Source: Sparassis latifolia
Taxonomy: Eukaryota; Basidiomycota; Agaricomycetes; Polyporales; Sparassidaceae
Reading direction: 5' to 3'
DNA: 64,000 nucleotides
Assembly (NCBI GenBank): GCA_018466975.1
Contig: CM031557.1
Location: 1,798,001-1,862,000 of the forward strand
Below the pieces are notes generated by a model. The model worked only from the letters and a program-made list of their open reading frames with translations. It had not been told where the DNA came from and did not search any database. The translations under genes were made by a program, and so were the position numbers. Each line of letters begins with the position of its first letter. Position 1 is the stretch's first letter. Shown piece after piece: positions 1 to 10,571 of this stretch.

Positions 1-1116
1 ACGCTCCGAGATCTTCGTGAGTCCGACCATTGTGCAGACCCAATTGTACGTCTTATCATTTTCTAGATCACCAGCAAGCTGTGGTGCACGCACCACCACC
101 GTGTGGAGGCAGCGCTCGACGAGACGCTGGCGAACCTCGGGACGGACTACCTGGACTGTGAGTTTCTCTGCAGGTCCCGAAGGCGTACGGACGAGCTCAT
201 CCGAGCGTAGTGTACTTGATACATTGGCCAATCCACCTGAACCCGAACGGGAACGATCCCAAGTTCCCTACGCGCCCCGATGGGACGCGTGATGTGCTGA
301 CGGACTGGAAGCTCAAGGATACGTGGTCGCAAATGGAGGCCGTCCTAAAGAAGGGTGAGTCGGCAGCATTACGCACGGTGTGCCGCATTAACGTACCGCT
401 GGCTAGGCAAAGTCAAGGCCATCGGTGTATCAAACTGTTCTGAGAAGGTCCTCGAGGAGCAGCTTCTTCCGTTCGCCGAGGTCGTTCCCGCAGTGGACCA
501 GGTATGTCAAACGAAGTTTTGGTTCGTGTATACTCTCTTGACATCTTCTCGGGATAGCTCGAGATCCACCTCTATAACCCCCAACACAAGCTTGTGGAGT
601 ACCTCAGTTCCAAGGGCATCGTCACTCAGGCGTATTCCCCACTCGGCTCCACGTCCTCCCCCTTGCTGGCCGACGAGACCGCTGCCGAGCTCGCAAAGAA
701 GTACGAACTGCAGCCGGCCGACATCCTCCTCGGGTATCTCGGTGAGTACAAGCTTGCCCTCGTGTGACGGGGTGTCGTGAACATCTTGTTATCATGCAGT
801 CGCGAAAAATATCGTGACACTCTCCAAGTCCGTCACCCCCGCGCGCATCAAGGCGAACTACGTGGGCGCGCTCGCCGCGGCGGCGAAGCTGACCAAGGAG
901 GACATCGCGAAGCTGGACGGTGTCGCTGCCTCTGGAAAGCAGAAGCGGTCAGTCACATCAAACCCGCGCGATTCTCCACGCACTTATGACTTTTTGGTGC
1001 TGTTGGCAGGCTCATCTCACCACCTTGGGGTAAGTGCTCGCTTTTCTGCTGTGACGAGCGTCCACTAGACTGGTTGCGATATAGGTGTGGAGCTCGGATT
1101 CGACAACTGGCCCTGA
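1..1116 (+). CDS. Aldo/keto reductase, 5' end outside window
   Basis: NADP(H)-dependent oxidoreductase of the aldo/keto reductase superfamily, a cytosolic TIM-barrel enzyme reducing aldehydes or ketones; the substrate cannot be told. The window starts in an exon ending R-S-E-I-F before a GTGAGT donor. Later exons read ITSKLWCTHHH, then a piece ending TDYLD joined to LYLIHWPIHLNPNG, which holds the conserved catalytic-site HWP. KAIGVSNCSE, an EIHLYNPQ/AYSPLGS block and the cofactor-binding strand ending SKSVTPARIKANY follow in the family order. The protein ends GFDNWP and TGA at 1114-1116, after a small last intron. At least six introns are implied. The N-terminal barrel strands with the catalytic Asp and Tyr lie upstream of the window. 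No frame breaks are seen. Similar fungal proteins are called glycerol 2-dehydrogenase or aldehyde reductase, but that assignment is inference. Confidence 0.9.
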
Positions 1117-3302
1117 AGGAGGTGGACATGGACCTCGCGGAAAGTGCCTGGATGGATGTGTATCGGGTTATTGGATTCTAATCTGCGAACCTGACTGCGA
1201 AGGTCGCTGTACGAAGACGTGACGTTAGCTGGTTGAAGGGAGGATACCTATCGTCAAAGGCCCATTTTGTGAAGGCATCACTTGTAAGTAGTGCTACTTG
1301 GGATCGAGATAGACAAATGGTAGATGTATTTTGCGATTGACTTTCAAAGTCCCCCAAACTTCCGAAAGATGGTGGTAGAACGCAGAAAGTAAATGTGAGG
1401 GGATCCCGTTGCACATCATAGCCTCCAGCGGTGCTGTCCAAGGGAAATGGACTTCCCTCTGGAGTGGATCCAGTAAATCAAGTTGAATTCGCACGCTTTG
1501 AAGTAGCCTCGAGCGCGAGAAGTTATTGAACGGTAGCACAAGGGGATGGATCGAGGTGTATTCGTTTTTGCGTGTAATAGTTCCCCAGCAAGAGAACTGA
1601 CGGAGTTGCGGCGCGCCCAGGAGGTAGATATCTGGTCCGGAAGTCGGAGCTACGCAAGCGCAGCCATCTATCGACGTCCACCGGTTGATATCCTGCACCA
1701 TACAAAAGAGGCGCTCCGTTTCGATCGTGACTTCAGTTGGGCTTGACGCTCTGCAGAGCCTGTGTATCAACCAGGTGGTAGAGAAACCGCATTTTGGGAC
1801 ACAGCACGACAACTGATCTCTGGATGGATGACCATTGCTTCCGCAGCTTTCGTGAGGACGAAAGTGGTGGACAGCTTGTGACATGGAGCTGGAAAAAGAC
1901 ATACTTCTTCAGACACCGGAAGAAGGAATAGTTGAACCACTCTCGCCTGAGCGTGTACAAGCGAATGGCGTTGGGATTGTGAAGGAAATGACGGTCACGG
2001 ATTTTCCTGGAAATATTCCGCGCTGATCATCAATCAGAGCCTCGTCGGACTCCTTCAGGCCATTGTACTAGGATCTTTGTGCATCATGAGCGCGACGTAG
2101 TGGCAATGTCGACCGCCTTTGTGTTTTCGCAAACAGCCTCGTAGATGGTCTTGGCTATGCACAATAGGTCTGCCCCGTCTCTTGCTATAACAAGTTCCGA
2201 TAAATTTATCTGTACGCAATTCTGTCCACCGCCGGAAGAAGGAATCTTCATACGATCACAATCGTGCACGTGTACGTAAGGAGAGTGAGTGGGCCGCGAT
2301 GAAGCTATGCCCTGCAAGATCGAGTACCTGCCGAGACAAATAGCACTGGCAAATTAGTAGTATGCGACAAGAACGTAGGGAAGCATAGCCTTCACCGTAT
2401 ACGGGACCGGAACTGTGCCAACCTACCGTTTTACCTTCTGATTGCGGTGCTGCTGTAGCTCATCTGCACTAATGCCTGTTCAAGAAAAACAGCATATCTG
2501 TAAGTCACCTACAGTGGTCCAAATGTCAGAGCTCGCACTAGACGTGAGTCGCACAGAGGAATGCAGCCATCGCGGTCCTGAGGCTTGACAGCGTGCACAC
2601 GACCGTGGCCAAAGCTAACTTACAGTGACGCTGCGATCCGAGACTCACCCTCGTGGGGAACCATGGCCGTCGGTCTTTGTAATAGGATGAGTTCAAGTCA
2701 GTAGATCAGAGAGGTAGTAGTGGGGAGTAGGCGCCGGGTAACCGAGGTCTGTACCATCGGCCATGCCTGACCTGAGTTAGCTGTGCCGCGGTATGGTTCG
2801 CGGTACCGTAGTCAAACGAACGACTAAGGTCGACTCTGTATACTGCACTCTGTCAGATTAACGCAGCAACATATATTAGTGTGGGGAAGACAAAAGTGAC
2901 CTCAGGATCGTTGAAACCGTGCCATGAGCAATGGCGGCCATGACTTCCAGAGAGGCGCGTAGCCATGAGGCGCGGGGCGCTGGTTTGGCGTCAGCGCCAA
3001 TTGGCTCAGGACATGTACCTCCGACAGCTGTGCAAATCCAGCATACGTCGCTTCTCTCCAAATTACCATGACAGCCTTTACTCTAATCTTCATTGCGACT
3101 TCTCCGAGTCCAACAATTGGTGCAAACGACAAATTCTTCGGATACCGCTGGTGACGTCTCGGATGCTGTGTAAACCTAACTTTTGACGCTATGAGTCAAA
3201 CGTATCACTGCGGAACTGCTGAGCGAGAACAGCAGGTACCGGCTGGCACGCGCGGATGAGCACAATTAGCTCACCTTTAGGTGTACTGGGCAGCTTAGGG
3301 GC
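1117..3302. other. Intergenic stretch, no supported gene
   Basis: About 2.2 kb between the aldo/keto reductase stop and the TATA box of the first SPFH gene. The longest open frame is 202 codons on the minus strand (1294-1902), but it has no recognisable domain, no clear promoter and none of the C/G-ending codon preference of the neighbouring genes. I see no tRNA, transposase or repeat here. Confidence 0.55.
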
Positions 3303-3308
3303 TATAAA
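3303..3308 (+). promoter_or_regulatory. TATA box of SPFH gene A
   Basis: TATAAA at 3303-3308 inside a GC-rich context, 77 nt upstream of the ATG at 3385. It lies downstream of an in-frame ATG at 3256, so it argues that translation starts at 3385, the start that also aligns with paralogue B. Confidence 0.6.
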
Positions 3309-3384
3309 TGCCGCGCGAAGCCTGTCGCATCCGCAAATAAACTATTCCCCCTCCCCCACATACACCTCCATCACCGTGATTGTC

Positions 3385-5950
3385 ATGGACAGTGGCAGCT
3401 CCAGCCTAGGAGACCCTGAAGGGTCGACCGTCGTCGGTGGACCAGTTACCCAGCCCAAAGGTTATACATCGCGCAGGGAGAAGTCTGGTATCCAGGAAAC
3501 CTTCGAGGGCGGTCCAGCAACAAAACTCAACAGAAGTAATTTCATCAAGGCGGAGGACTTCGTCGCCGAAGACCACCCCTTCTTCTTCAGGATCGGCAAG
3601 GACGGCCTGATTGCCGCACTCCAGAAACTGGATACGCAGCTGAGGAATGTGCGTACTCTCCTGTCCCTGGCGTATTTTTGTGCTGAACGTACCCCTCCCT
3701 AGTCCGGACGGCAACACATCCTCTCTAGAATGGTACGATGCTCCACCTCTCCCACTCGTGTCTGCCGCCATAACGTGCCGGACAGAATCCCACCGACTGG
3801 ATAGGGAAGGAAATCACCCCCGGACGACTGGGCCTCATCAATCATGGTGGCCTGCCAAAGATCCTGACGCGCCCGGGGCGGTATCCGGGTTTCCCTATCC
3901 GCAACTGGTGGGCGCGCAGGTGGTGTGGCACCAAGGGCCGTAAGTGCAACCTTGAGCTGTAAACGCGTCGTCTGTGTCTCAATGTCTCTGCAGTATCGGA
4001 CACCGTGATAGAATTCCAAGGTCTTACCGTGGTGCAGGTGTCCCAGAACCAAGTAAACTTGTCTTGGAATGATCTCCGATGTCTGGCTCATTTTATTATT
4101 ATTGTCCAGGCTGCTGTCGTCGCAGATCCTCAGGTGCGACCTTTCGGGTCCCTCTGCGGCTGCAGTGAACTGACACAATCTCTTCTTTTAGAACAAGATT
4201 TTCGTTGTGAAAGACGGTGGTTTCGTCTGTTATGCAATCGAAGGTTCCTACCGAGTACTTTCGATCGTCGACCAGACGCATCTCTCCCACATGCAGATGG
4301 ATGCGATCACCAAGGTCGTCCTTGGATGGTGAGCGCCCCTGGCTTAGTCTGAGGGACAAACAGACCCACTGATCTCTGTGAACAGGCGACATGAGGTGAA
4401 GATGACGAGCATCAACAGCGATGGGAAAGAGCAAGACTACGTGGTGGCGCAATTGTCTGTTGTCTCCGCCTCTCATGGCTTCCATGTACTGACTTGGCGC
4501 CTGGCGCAGCTTCAACATACCGGCGAACAACTGTGCAATCTTGCAGAAGGGCGACGACCTCGAGCTGCTGCCCGCCGGCCAGCACTACATCACCACCCCG
4601 AATGTCACGCTACGCGCGTTCTTCACCATGGGCGAGAATCAGCTGGAGATGCCCACCAAGGATATGTGCGTGCATCCGCAAGGGGGTCCGGTTTTGCATG
4701 GCTGAATCGATTTTCATTCTCCCAGCTTCACCAGGGACCAAGTGCCCGTCAGCCTGACTATATACCTCAAGTGGTGAGCTTGTTCCGTTCTGTCCTGGTC
4801 CAAGGTACTAAACTCGCGACAGGCAATTGATAGAGCCGCTCAAGGTACCTTCGATAAGTGTTTACTGCGAGGACACCGTCTCACAGACTTGACAGCTCAC
4901 AACGCATGGCTACAACACGCCCTACGACGCCCTCCGGGACAAGACCCAATCGATCCTCACCCAGATCGTCGCACACCGTAAGTCACAATGGCTCCAGCTG
5001 CACCCGCCCACTGACGCTGAGCACACGACAGTCGACTACAGCTCGATGGTGAAGCAGCGCTCGCTCGGCCCGGACAACCTCGACGAGGGCGGCGACGCGT
5101 CCTCGCCCTTCCTCGACGCGCTGCGCACGCGGGCCATGGACGACCTGCACCTCGCTGCTCTGGATTACGGCATCATCGTCAAGGATCTTGGTGTGTCTTC
5201 CTCTCTGCTCATCAGTGCTGTTCCCGTCTGACGGTGTCGTCCCAGCTGTGATCGACCGACAGTTCAAAGGTAGATTCCCGGTGACACTAAATGCTGAAGC
5301 CTGGCCGCTCACGCTTCGTTAGGTGATATTGCGGGGACAATGGACAAACTGACCACGAGGGCTCTACAGGCCCAGGTGGAAGCCGCCGTACGTGCCCATT
5401 GCGCAGTAATCAGCCATCTTCCTCACGCCCTATACGTAGAACGTCGACAGAGAGAACAGCAACAAGATCAAGCAGGAGGAAGGCGCGCTCGCTGTTGCGC
5501 GCGTCAAGGCGCAATCCCAGAATGTGAGTCATCTCCCGTTGTCTCTCGCATCGTCCATCCTCACACGTATCACTCTGCCAGACCCTCGCGGACTCCCGCG
5601 CCTACGGCGTCGTCGCTGCCGCTCGCGCGGAGGCGCAGAAAGTCGAGATCGAGGCGGGGGCGGGTGCGAAGGCGACGCGCATGGCAGCCGAGGCTGAGGC
5701 CGAGGCGGTGCGCCTGCGCGCGCGCGCGGACGCGGCGGTACTCGACGAGTTCGCTCGCGAGATGGAGATGCGCCGCATCGAGGTCGCGCGTGTCGGTGCG
5801 TTTGGCGAGCGCGCGGTGTTCGTGCCCACCGATGGCCTCGGTGCGCAGCTCGGCGGCGTCATGGCTACGGGCATGGCTGCTGGCTTGGGCGCAGCCGCCG
5901 GTGGGAGTGGGAGGCGGGCTGTTGCGCCTGCTCCTTCGTCGCACAGTTGA
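3385..5950 (+). CDS. SPFH/Band 7 domain protein, paralogue A
   Basis: Membrane-associated scaffold protein of the SPFH (stomatin/prohibitin/flotillin) superfamily; the overall shape recalls the vacuolin-like branch, but the subgroup is inference. About eight exons. Exon 1 begins MDSGSSSLGDPEG and carries RIGKDGLIAALQKLDTQL. Later exons read DWIGKEITPGRLGLINHGG, then SDTVIEFQGLTVVQVSQNQ, NKIFVVKDGGF, NIPANNCAILQKGDDLELL and FTRDQVPVSLTIYLKW (the Band 7 core). Next come DYSSMVKQRSLGPDNLDE and MDKLTTRALQAQVEAA, and finally an Ala/Glu-rich coiled coil (AEAEAEAVRLRARADAAV) with a small Gly/Ala-rich tail ending SSHS. TGA is at 5948-5950. No hydrophobic transmembrane segment is obvious, so membrane contact would be peripheral or hairpin-like. 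The start at 3385 is preferred over 3256 because a TATAAA lies between them and paralogue B starts at the same place. A highly similar gene lies at 16742-19686 in opposite orientation. Confidence 0.85.
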
Positions 5951-6277
5951 GGGGGTTTGAGGATGGACGTGATTCCCTCAGCCCTCGAATGGAAGGATGG
6001 CTCTCTACTTGTGGTCTTCTTGGGCTATCGTCATTCACTACGGAGTTTATGGACCGTGTATGCTAGTGTATACTAGGTGGAATTCACGTCTTCATAGTCG
6101 ATGCCCGGTCAGTCCTTAGCCTCAACTTATCCACGCCATTCATTCGATGACTCGTGAGATGGAAGGAACGACCGTGGACTGCTCGTCCAGTATATATAGG
6201 GTACAGACACCATCCAAGAAAGTACAAATACAACCATCCATAGATCTGCAACGTCGGACACACGCGCAGCGCCACAC

Positions 6278-8226
6278 TCACACCTGCCTGCAAAACGCAA
6301 CCAAACATATCAGACCCGTCACCAGCAGCAAGAAGGGGGGACCCACCTGTCGCCCTTGTCCGCCAAGCGCCCGAGCTCCATCTCATCGCGCGGGGGAATG
6401 ATGCCGACGCGCAGCGGGTCCTTTGACACCTGCCACACCGCCTTGTACACGTCCGTGTTCTCGAGGTCGTTCGACAGCGTGCCGACCATGCCGGCCGAAT
6501 CCGCCTGCGCGAGCTCGAGCGGGACCACGACCTTGTCGTCGTCGATCGACTCGCTGACGCTCCCGCCGGAGAGCATGAACGTGCCGTGCGAGAGCGGCGC
6601 GCCCATGTTCCCGATGTACGGCGAGGCGGCGCCCGCGAATTGCATGTCGGACATGAAGGTGCCCGTGCTCGGCCCGGAGGGGTCGCCCGAACCCGCGCTC
6701 GAGCCGGTCGCGTAGTAGATGTGCCGCAGGTTGAGGAGGAAGCGCGAGATGAGCATGGAGGAGATCCTGGAACGAACGGTGGGATGAGAGTCAGCGGACA
6801 GTGGTCAGTACCTGGGCGGTGGAGGGAGAACGCACGGGGCGACGAAGTAGAGGATGTAGACGTATGGCTAAGTGATGAGGTCAGATAGATGGTCAGATGC
6901 GCGGATCACCCGCGGTAGCAGGGGACGAACCGTGCGGGCGTCGAGCACGATGGCGATGATGTTGAGGCATAGCAAGCACCTAGATAAGCCGTAACGTGTG
7001 AGCGATCAGTCCTCAGCGCTGCTTGCGTTCGACGCACAGGAAATAGAATGTGCCTAGTTCGTACACTTCGTCAGTACGAGCACGCAGACCCCACTGGCGC
7101 GATCCGACGCACCGTCACGGAGGAGCAGGGTGACGATGGTCGCCTTGATGTTCGCGTTGTCGGCGTCCCGCTTGATGGTGTACGTGTTGAACCATGTGAC
7201 GCACAGGACGATAACATCCGATGCGATTGTGCTTGCGATCGAGACTACAAACAGAACGTCAGAACGCGTGCGAGCTAGAATGTTGGGGATGGTGCATTAC
7301 GCCTGCGAAGAATATATCAGTAGCGCACGATACGTCACGCCGAGTGTGCTCACAGGATAGCAAAGTCGGACGTCAGGTAGGACGTGTTTTGGCATATATG
7401 TCCCAGCACGGGCAGGACTACGACGAACGCGTAGGACGTTTTCGCGAGCGAATACTACCAAAATTCGTAAATAAGCAATTTTACGGAGAACCGACGAGAA
7501 ATCGCCTTACGATGTTAGCGGCTACTGGTACCATTCCCAGCGCTACCGTGGGGACGGTGAAGTACCAGTTGCGGCTGCTGACGGCATACACACGCAGCCC
7601 AGAAAATACTGAGATACAACAAGTTAGCGGAGGGAGCAACAACGGGCGGAAAATTCCGACCTGCCCATATTGTGTACACTATAAGCTGCATAACGAATCT
7701 GAACAATAAAATCGTTTCGCATCTATAATCAACACTGTGAGGACACACGCCTCTGCGCACTGCCAAAAAAATTATACCTCTGTGGGTCATACAGGTCAGG
7801 GTGCAGTACTCCTCCACGATACGATAAAAACGCACCCGCGCTGACTCCCACGAGAACAGACCCAGAATATTCACGATGGACCATACGAACAAGGCATATC
7901 GATTGATGAAGAAAATCACGTTGGGACCGGTGAGCTTGCGCCCCCACACCAAGTCGTACTCAGTGCCAAAGGTGACGAGGTGCTCATACAAGATGACAGC
8001 TGCACGAGCATTTATGAGCGAAAATTTGCGGAGACCGACAGTGAAGGACAGGGCTTGCCGCAGATAGATAGTTCACAACAGGATGAGATAAAGCTGTGGG
8101 GGCGTTCATCGATCAACTAGGGTGATCCTGGAATATTAGATGGGTGATCGAGACGGACCTGCCGTTGAGGATCATGAGCAGCTCCTCGAACTGGGCAGCG
8201 ACCTGTGCGGCGGTCGGAGTGGACAT
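6278..8226 (-). CDS. DUF6533-type multi-pass membrane protein
   Basis: Integral membrane protein with an N-terminal DUF6533-like region, a family very common in Agaricomycetes and of unknown function. The start at 8226 reads MSTPTAAQVAAQFEELLMIL. The next exon, YEHLVTFGTEYDLVWGRKLTG followed by PNVIFFINRYALF, is the hallmark of the family. Further hydrophobic segments follow, including SIVNILGLFS, LRVYAVSSRNWYF and TVPTVALGMVPVA. The last long exon (6756 downwards) begins MLISRFLLNLRHIYY and holds a polar cytoplasmic tail with SESIDDDKVVVPLELAQ. I place the stop at 6278 by splicing a GTGGGT donor to a TTGCAG acceptor, giving the ending GDRQV. Reading through instead would stop at 6319. Several central exons are very short and their edges are uncertain. 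Tail-to-tail with SPFH gene A. Confidence 0.75.
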
Positions 8227-10571
8227 TTTGCAGGTGTGGAACCGGGGAGAAGGCTGTAGGGTGGAGAGAGGGCGAGCCGTCAGGCGGTAGGGAAGTGGAT
8301 TCGGGGTTATAAGAGGCGTTTACCGCCCAGATTGCGTATCAGCGATCGGGAAGGTCTGACCATCTGTTCGCTAGTTGAAAGCAGATGCAGCTATTCGCTG
8401 GTCGTGATCACCGTGATCAACGTGGGTGGCGCCGTTGTGATGCAGCGTCCCTCAAACTTCCATCGAGAAGAACCGTACAGCTCTGAATGATACATCTTCC
8501 GAATCCTAACCTCTCTTCTATCACCGATCTCAGGTACTATCTCTCTCTTAGCTTGCGCTCGTCCACGACAATCCCGACGAGAGGAAATTCCACTCTCGTC
8601 TCCAAGTCGGATTTTGCACGTTACCTCCATCTGACCATCGCAGCTTGCAAATTACCGACATGGGCGCAATGCGGAAGATAAGAGTCTGCCATGCGAGAGC
8701 ATCGCCGACATGCACGGGACCGTTGGACAAGGCTACGTGACGGGTACCCACAGGCTCTCTGACCGGTCCTGGGTTCTGCGCCTGGACAGCCTGGCAATGT
8801 GGTCCTGTCACCGCCGTGGGACCCGACAAAACGAATTGTAATGTCAGACTGGCTTCCGTGTGGATGCGCCGTACAGACGAACTTCCAAATGCGCTGAAAT
8901 GCGGGGATAGCCGGCGACACCTTGATCCTATTGGCACCAGTCTCCCGGAGTGCACGCGTCGATTCCGCGATCGCAGTGACGCGGTAGTGGCGCAGTAGTG
9001 GCGCACGCGTGCTCGCACTCGATCTCGCGTTGATAGCGACGTCTCTCTCGTGGTCGGCGTCGGTCGGTCTGACAAAAGTCAACGATCCCCGAAGGCAATG
9101 GCGCCGTCGTGGCTGCTCCGCTTTAGCTCCCACCCCTCAGCGGCGCCCAATCACCGCGAGGGCGCCGGGCCTGTCTTCGAAGAACACCTGCACTGCTTTG
9201 CTGAGCCAGCCTGCGATGTATCACGGGACGGGGCACAATCGAACGGTAACATTCACACCGGGGAGCATGGACTGAGCCTGTACCTCAGGCAGTGGACCTG
9301 GAGCTGCAGCATGATCAGTCAGTCTGATGGATCCCCCCAGCGACGGGATGAGGGAAATCCGTACCCTATCTTGCATCATTGCTCGCCAGACGCTGCTGTG
9401 GAGGATGTGATCGCTGACATGGAGGGGAAGAACTACTTATCCTGCATATCGCTGCACGCACCACCCTTGGGACTACCAACAGCGTTCGTGACATGTCCCG
9501 CAAGCTAACACGCAAGCGCTCCATTGGCCTTATGCTTTGGCCAATGCAGAAATCGCGAATGAATGCCGTGCGGAACATGGATCAAAGGCTATTTTGGTAG
9601 TGACTGAGCAGGAGGTGATTGTAAAGGTGCCGCCAGGGCACATATAAATGAATAACAGCATCGGCGAAGGAGTTGCAAGGTCAAGCGCGGCGAATCATGC
9701 ATGATCATCGCAGGCTGATTGAAGATGAGTTTCAAGAGGGTCTCCGAGACGGAAAGAGCCAGCAGCCTGCTATACAGGTGCGTTTGCTTCCCACCAGCTG
9801 GGCGCGTTATGTTGGAGCGCCAGCTATCGACGATAAGTGCGACGAGCCCTGGTAACAAAATACAATATCAAGCTATGGCCAGTGCACAGCGTCAGAGGAT
9901 TCGCGTCAGAAAGCGCCAGCTGCAGGCAAGTGAGTTCGTCCGCAAGGAGTCCAAGTGGAACAAGCTTCATCGGCCAGCACGGTAGAAGTTCCATTCGAAC
10001 CAGAAGCCACCCCGAGTATTCGAGTGTTGGAGTGAGAAAGGGTGGCAATGCTCGAAGACTCTCATATAGCCAGCCGCAGGCGCAGATATTGTTCTCTAAG
10101 TCGGTGATGCGGAGAGAGAGCCCGGTGGGGGACCATGAAGGTAGCTTAGTAAGCAACATATGCCATAAATAATATGCTTACTAAGCAACTCTGTTCCAGC
10201 AGACGGTCGCGGTCGCTGTCACGGTGACAACTGTATTTTGTCAACTCACCATCGCGGGTGAAGTTTGTCGTTGCCTGGTGGAGTCTATCTGAACGCGAAA
10301 CGCGAAACCCGCAAAGGAGGAGTTGAAGGCAGGAGATTTTGGCCGCTCACTTCAAGCCAGGGTCTGGTTTGGGTCTGCTACCTCTGGTACCTCTTCGATT
10401 CCCTAGCAAAGGACTCTCATTCATGGATCGCTGAGAGGTTAGTAGGCACTTTTGGAGCTGTGATTGCATTCACTTCGTACCTGCGCAAGTTGTGGTATAC
10501 TACTTTCTTAGACTGCGGCGCAACCCATATCCCTCCGATTACCCTCGAGCTCGTTCTGTCGCTGTTTGTCC
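8227..10571. other. Intergenic stretch upstream of GPI13
   Basis: About 2.3 kb. The open frames of 150-175 codons on both strands around 8550-9510 overlap each other, contain no domain I recognise and lack good starts. A short perfect inverted repeat at 10144-10186 is listed separately. The stretch just before 10572 is CT-rich, as expected for a promoter or 5' UTR, but has no clear TATA box. Confidence 0.5.
10144..10186. repeat. 12-bp inverted repeat (hairpin)
   Basis: GCTTAGTAAGCA at 10144-10155 is mirrored exactly by TGCTTACTAAGC at 10175-10186 around a 19-nt AT-rich loop. It lies about 390 bp upstream of the GPI13 start codon. It could be the tip of a miniature inverted-repeat element or a regulatory palindrome; no target-site duplication is evident. 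Confidence 0.6.

Noticed and set aside
1294..1902. 202-codon minus-strand frame
   Set aside because: No domain, promoter or splice support. One such frame is expected by chance in a window of this size.
3256..3384. Upstream in-frame ATG for SPFH gene A
   Set aside because: A TATAAA box lies between it and the ATG at 3385, and paralogue B starts at the position equivalent to 3385.
8548..9508. Overlapping 152-175-codon frames on both strands
   Set aside because: They overlap on opposite strands, carry no motif and have no intron signals.
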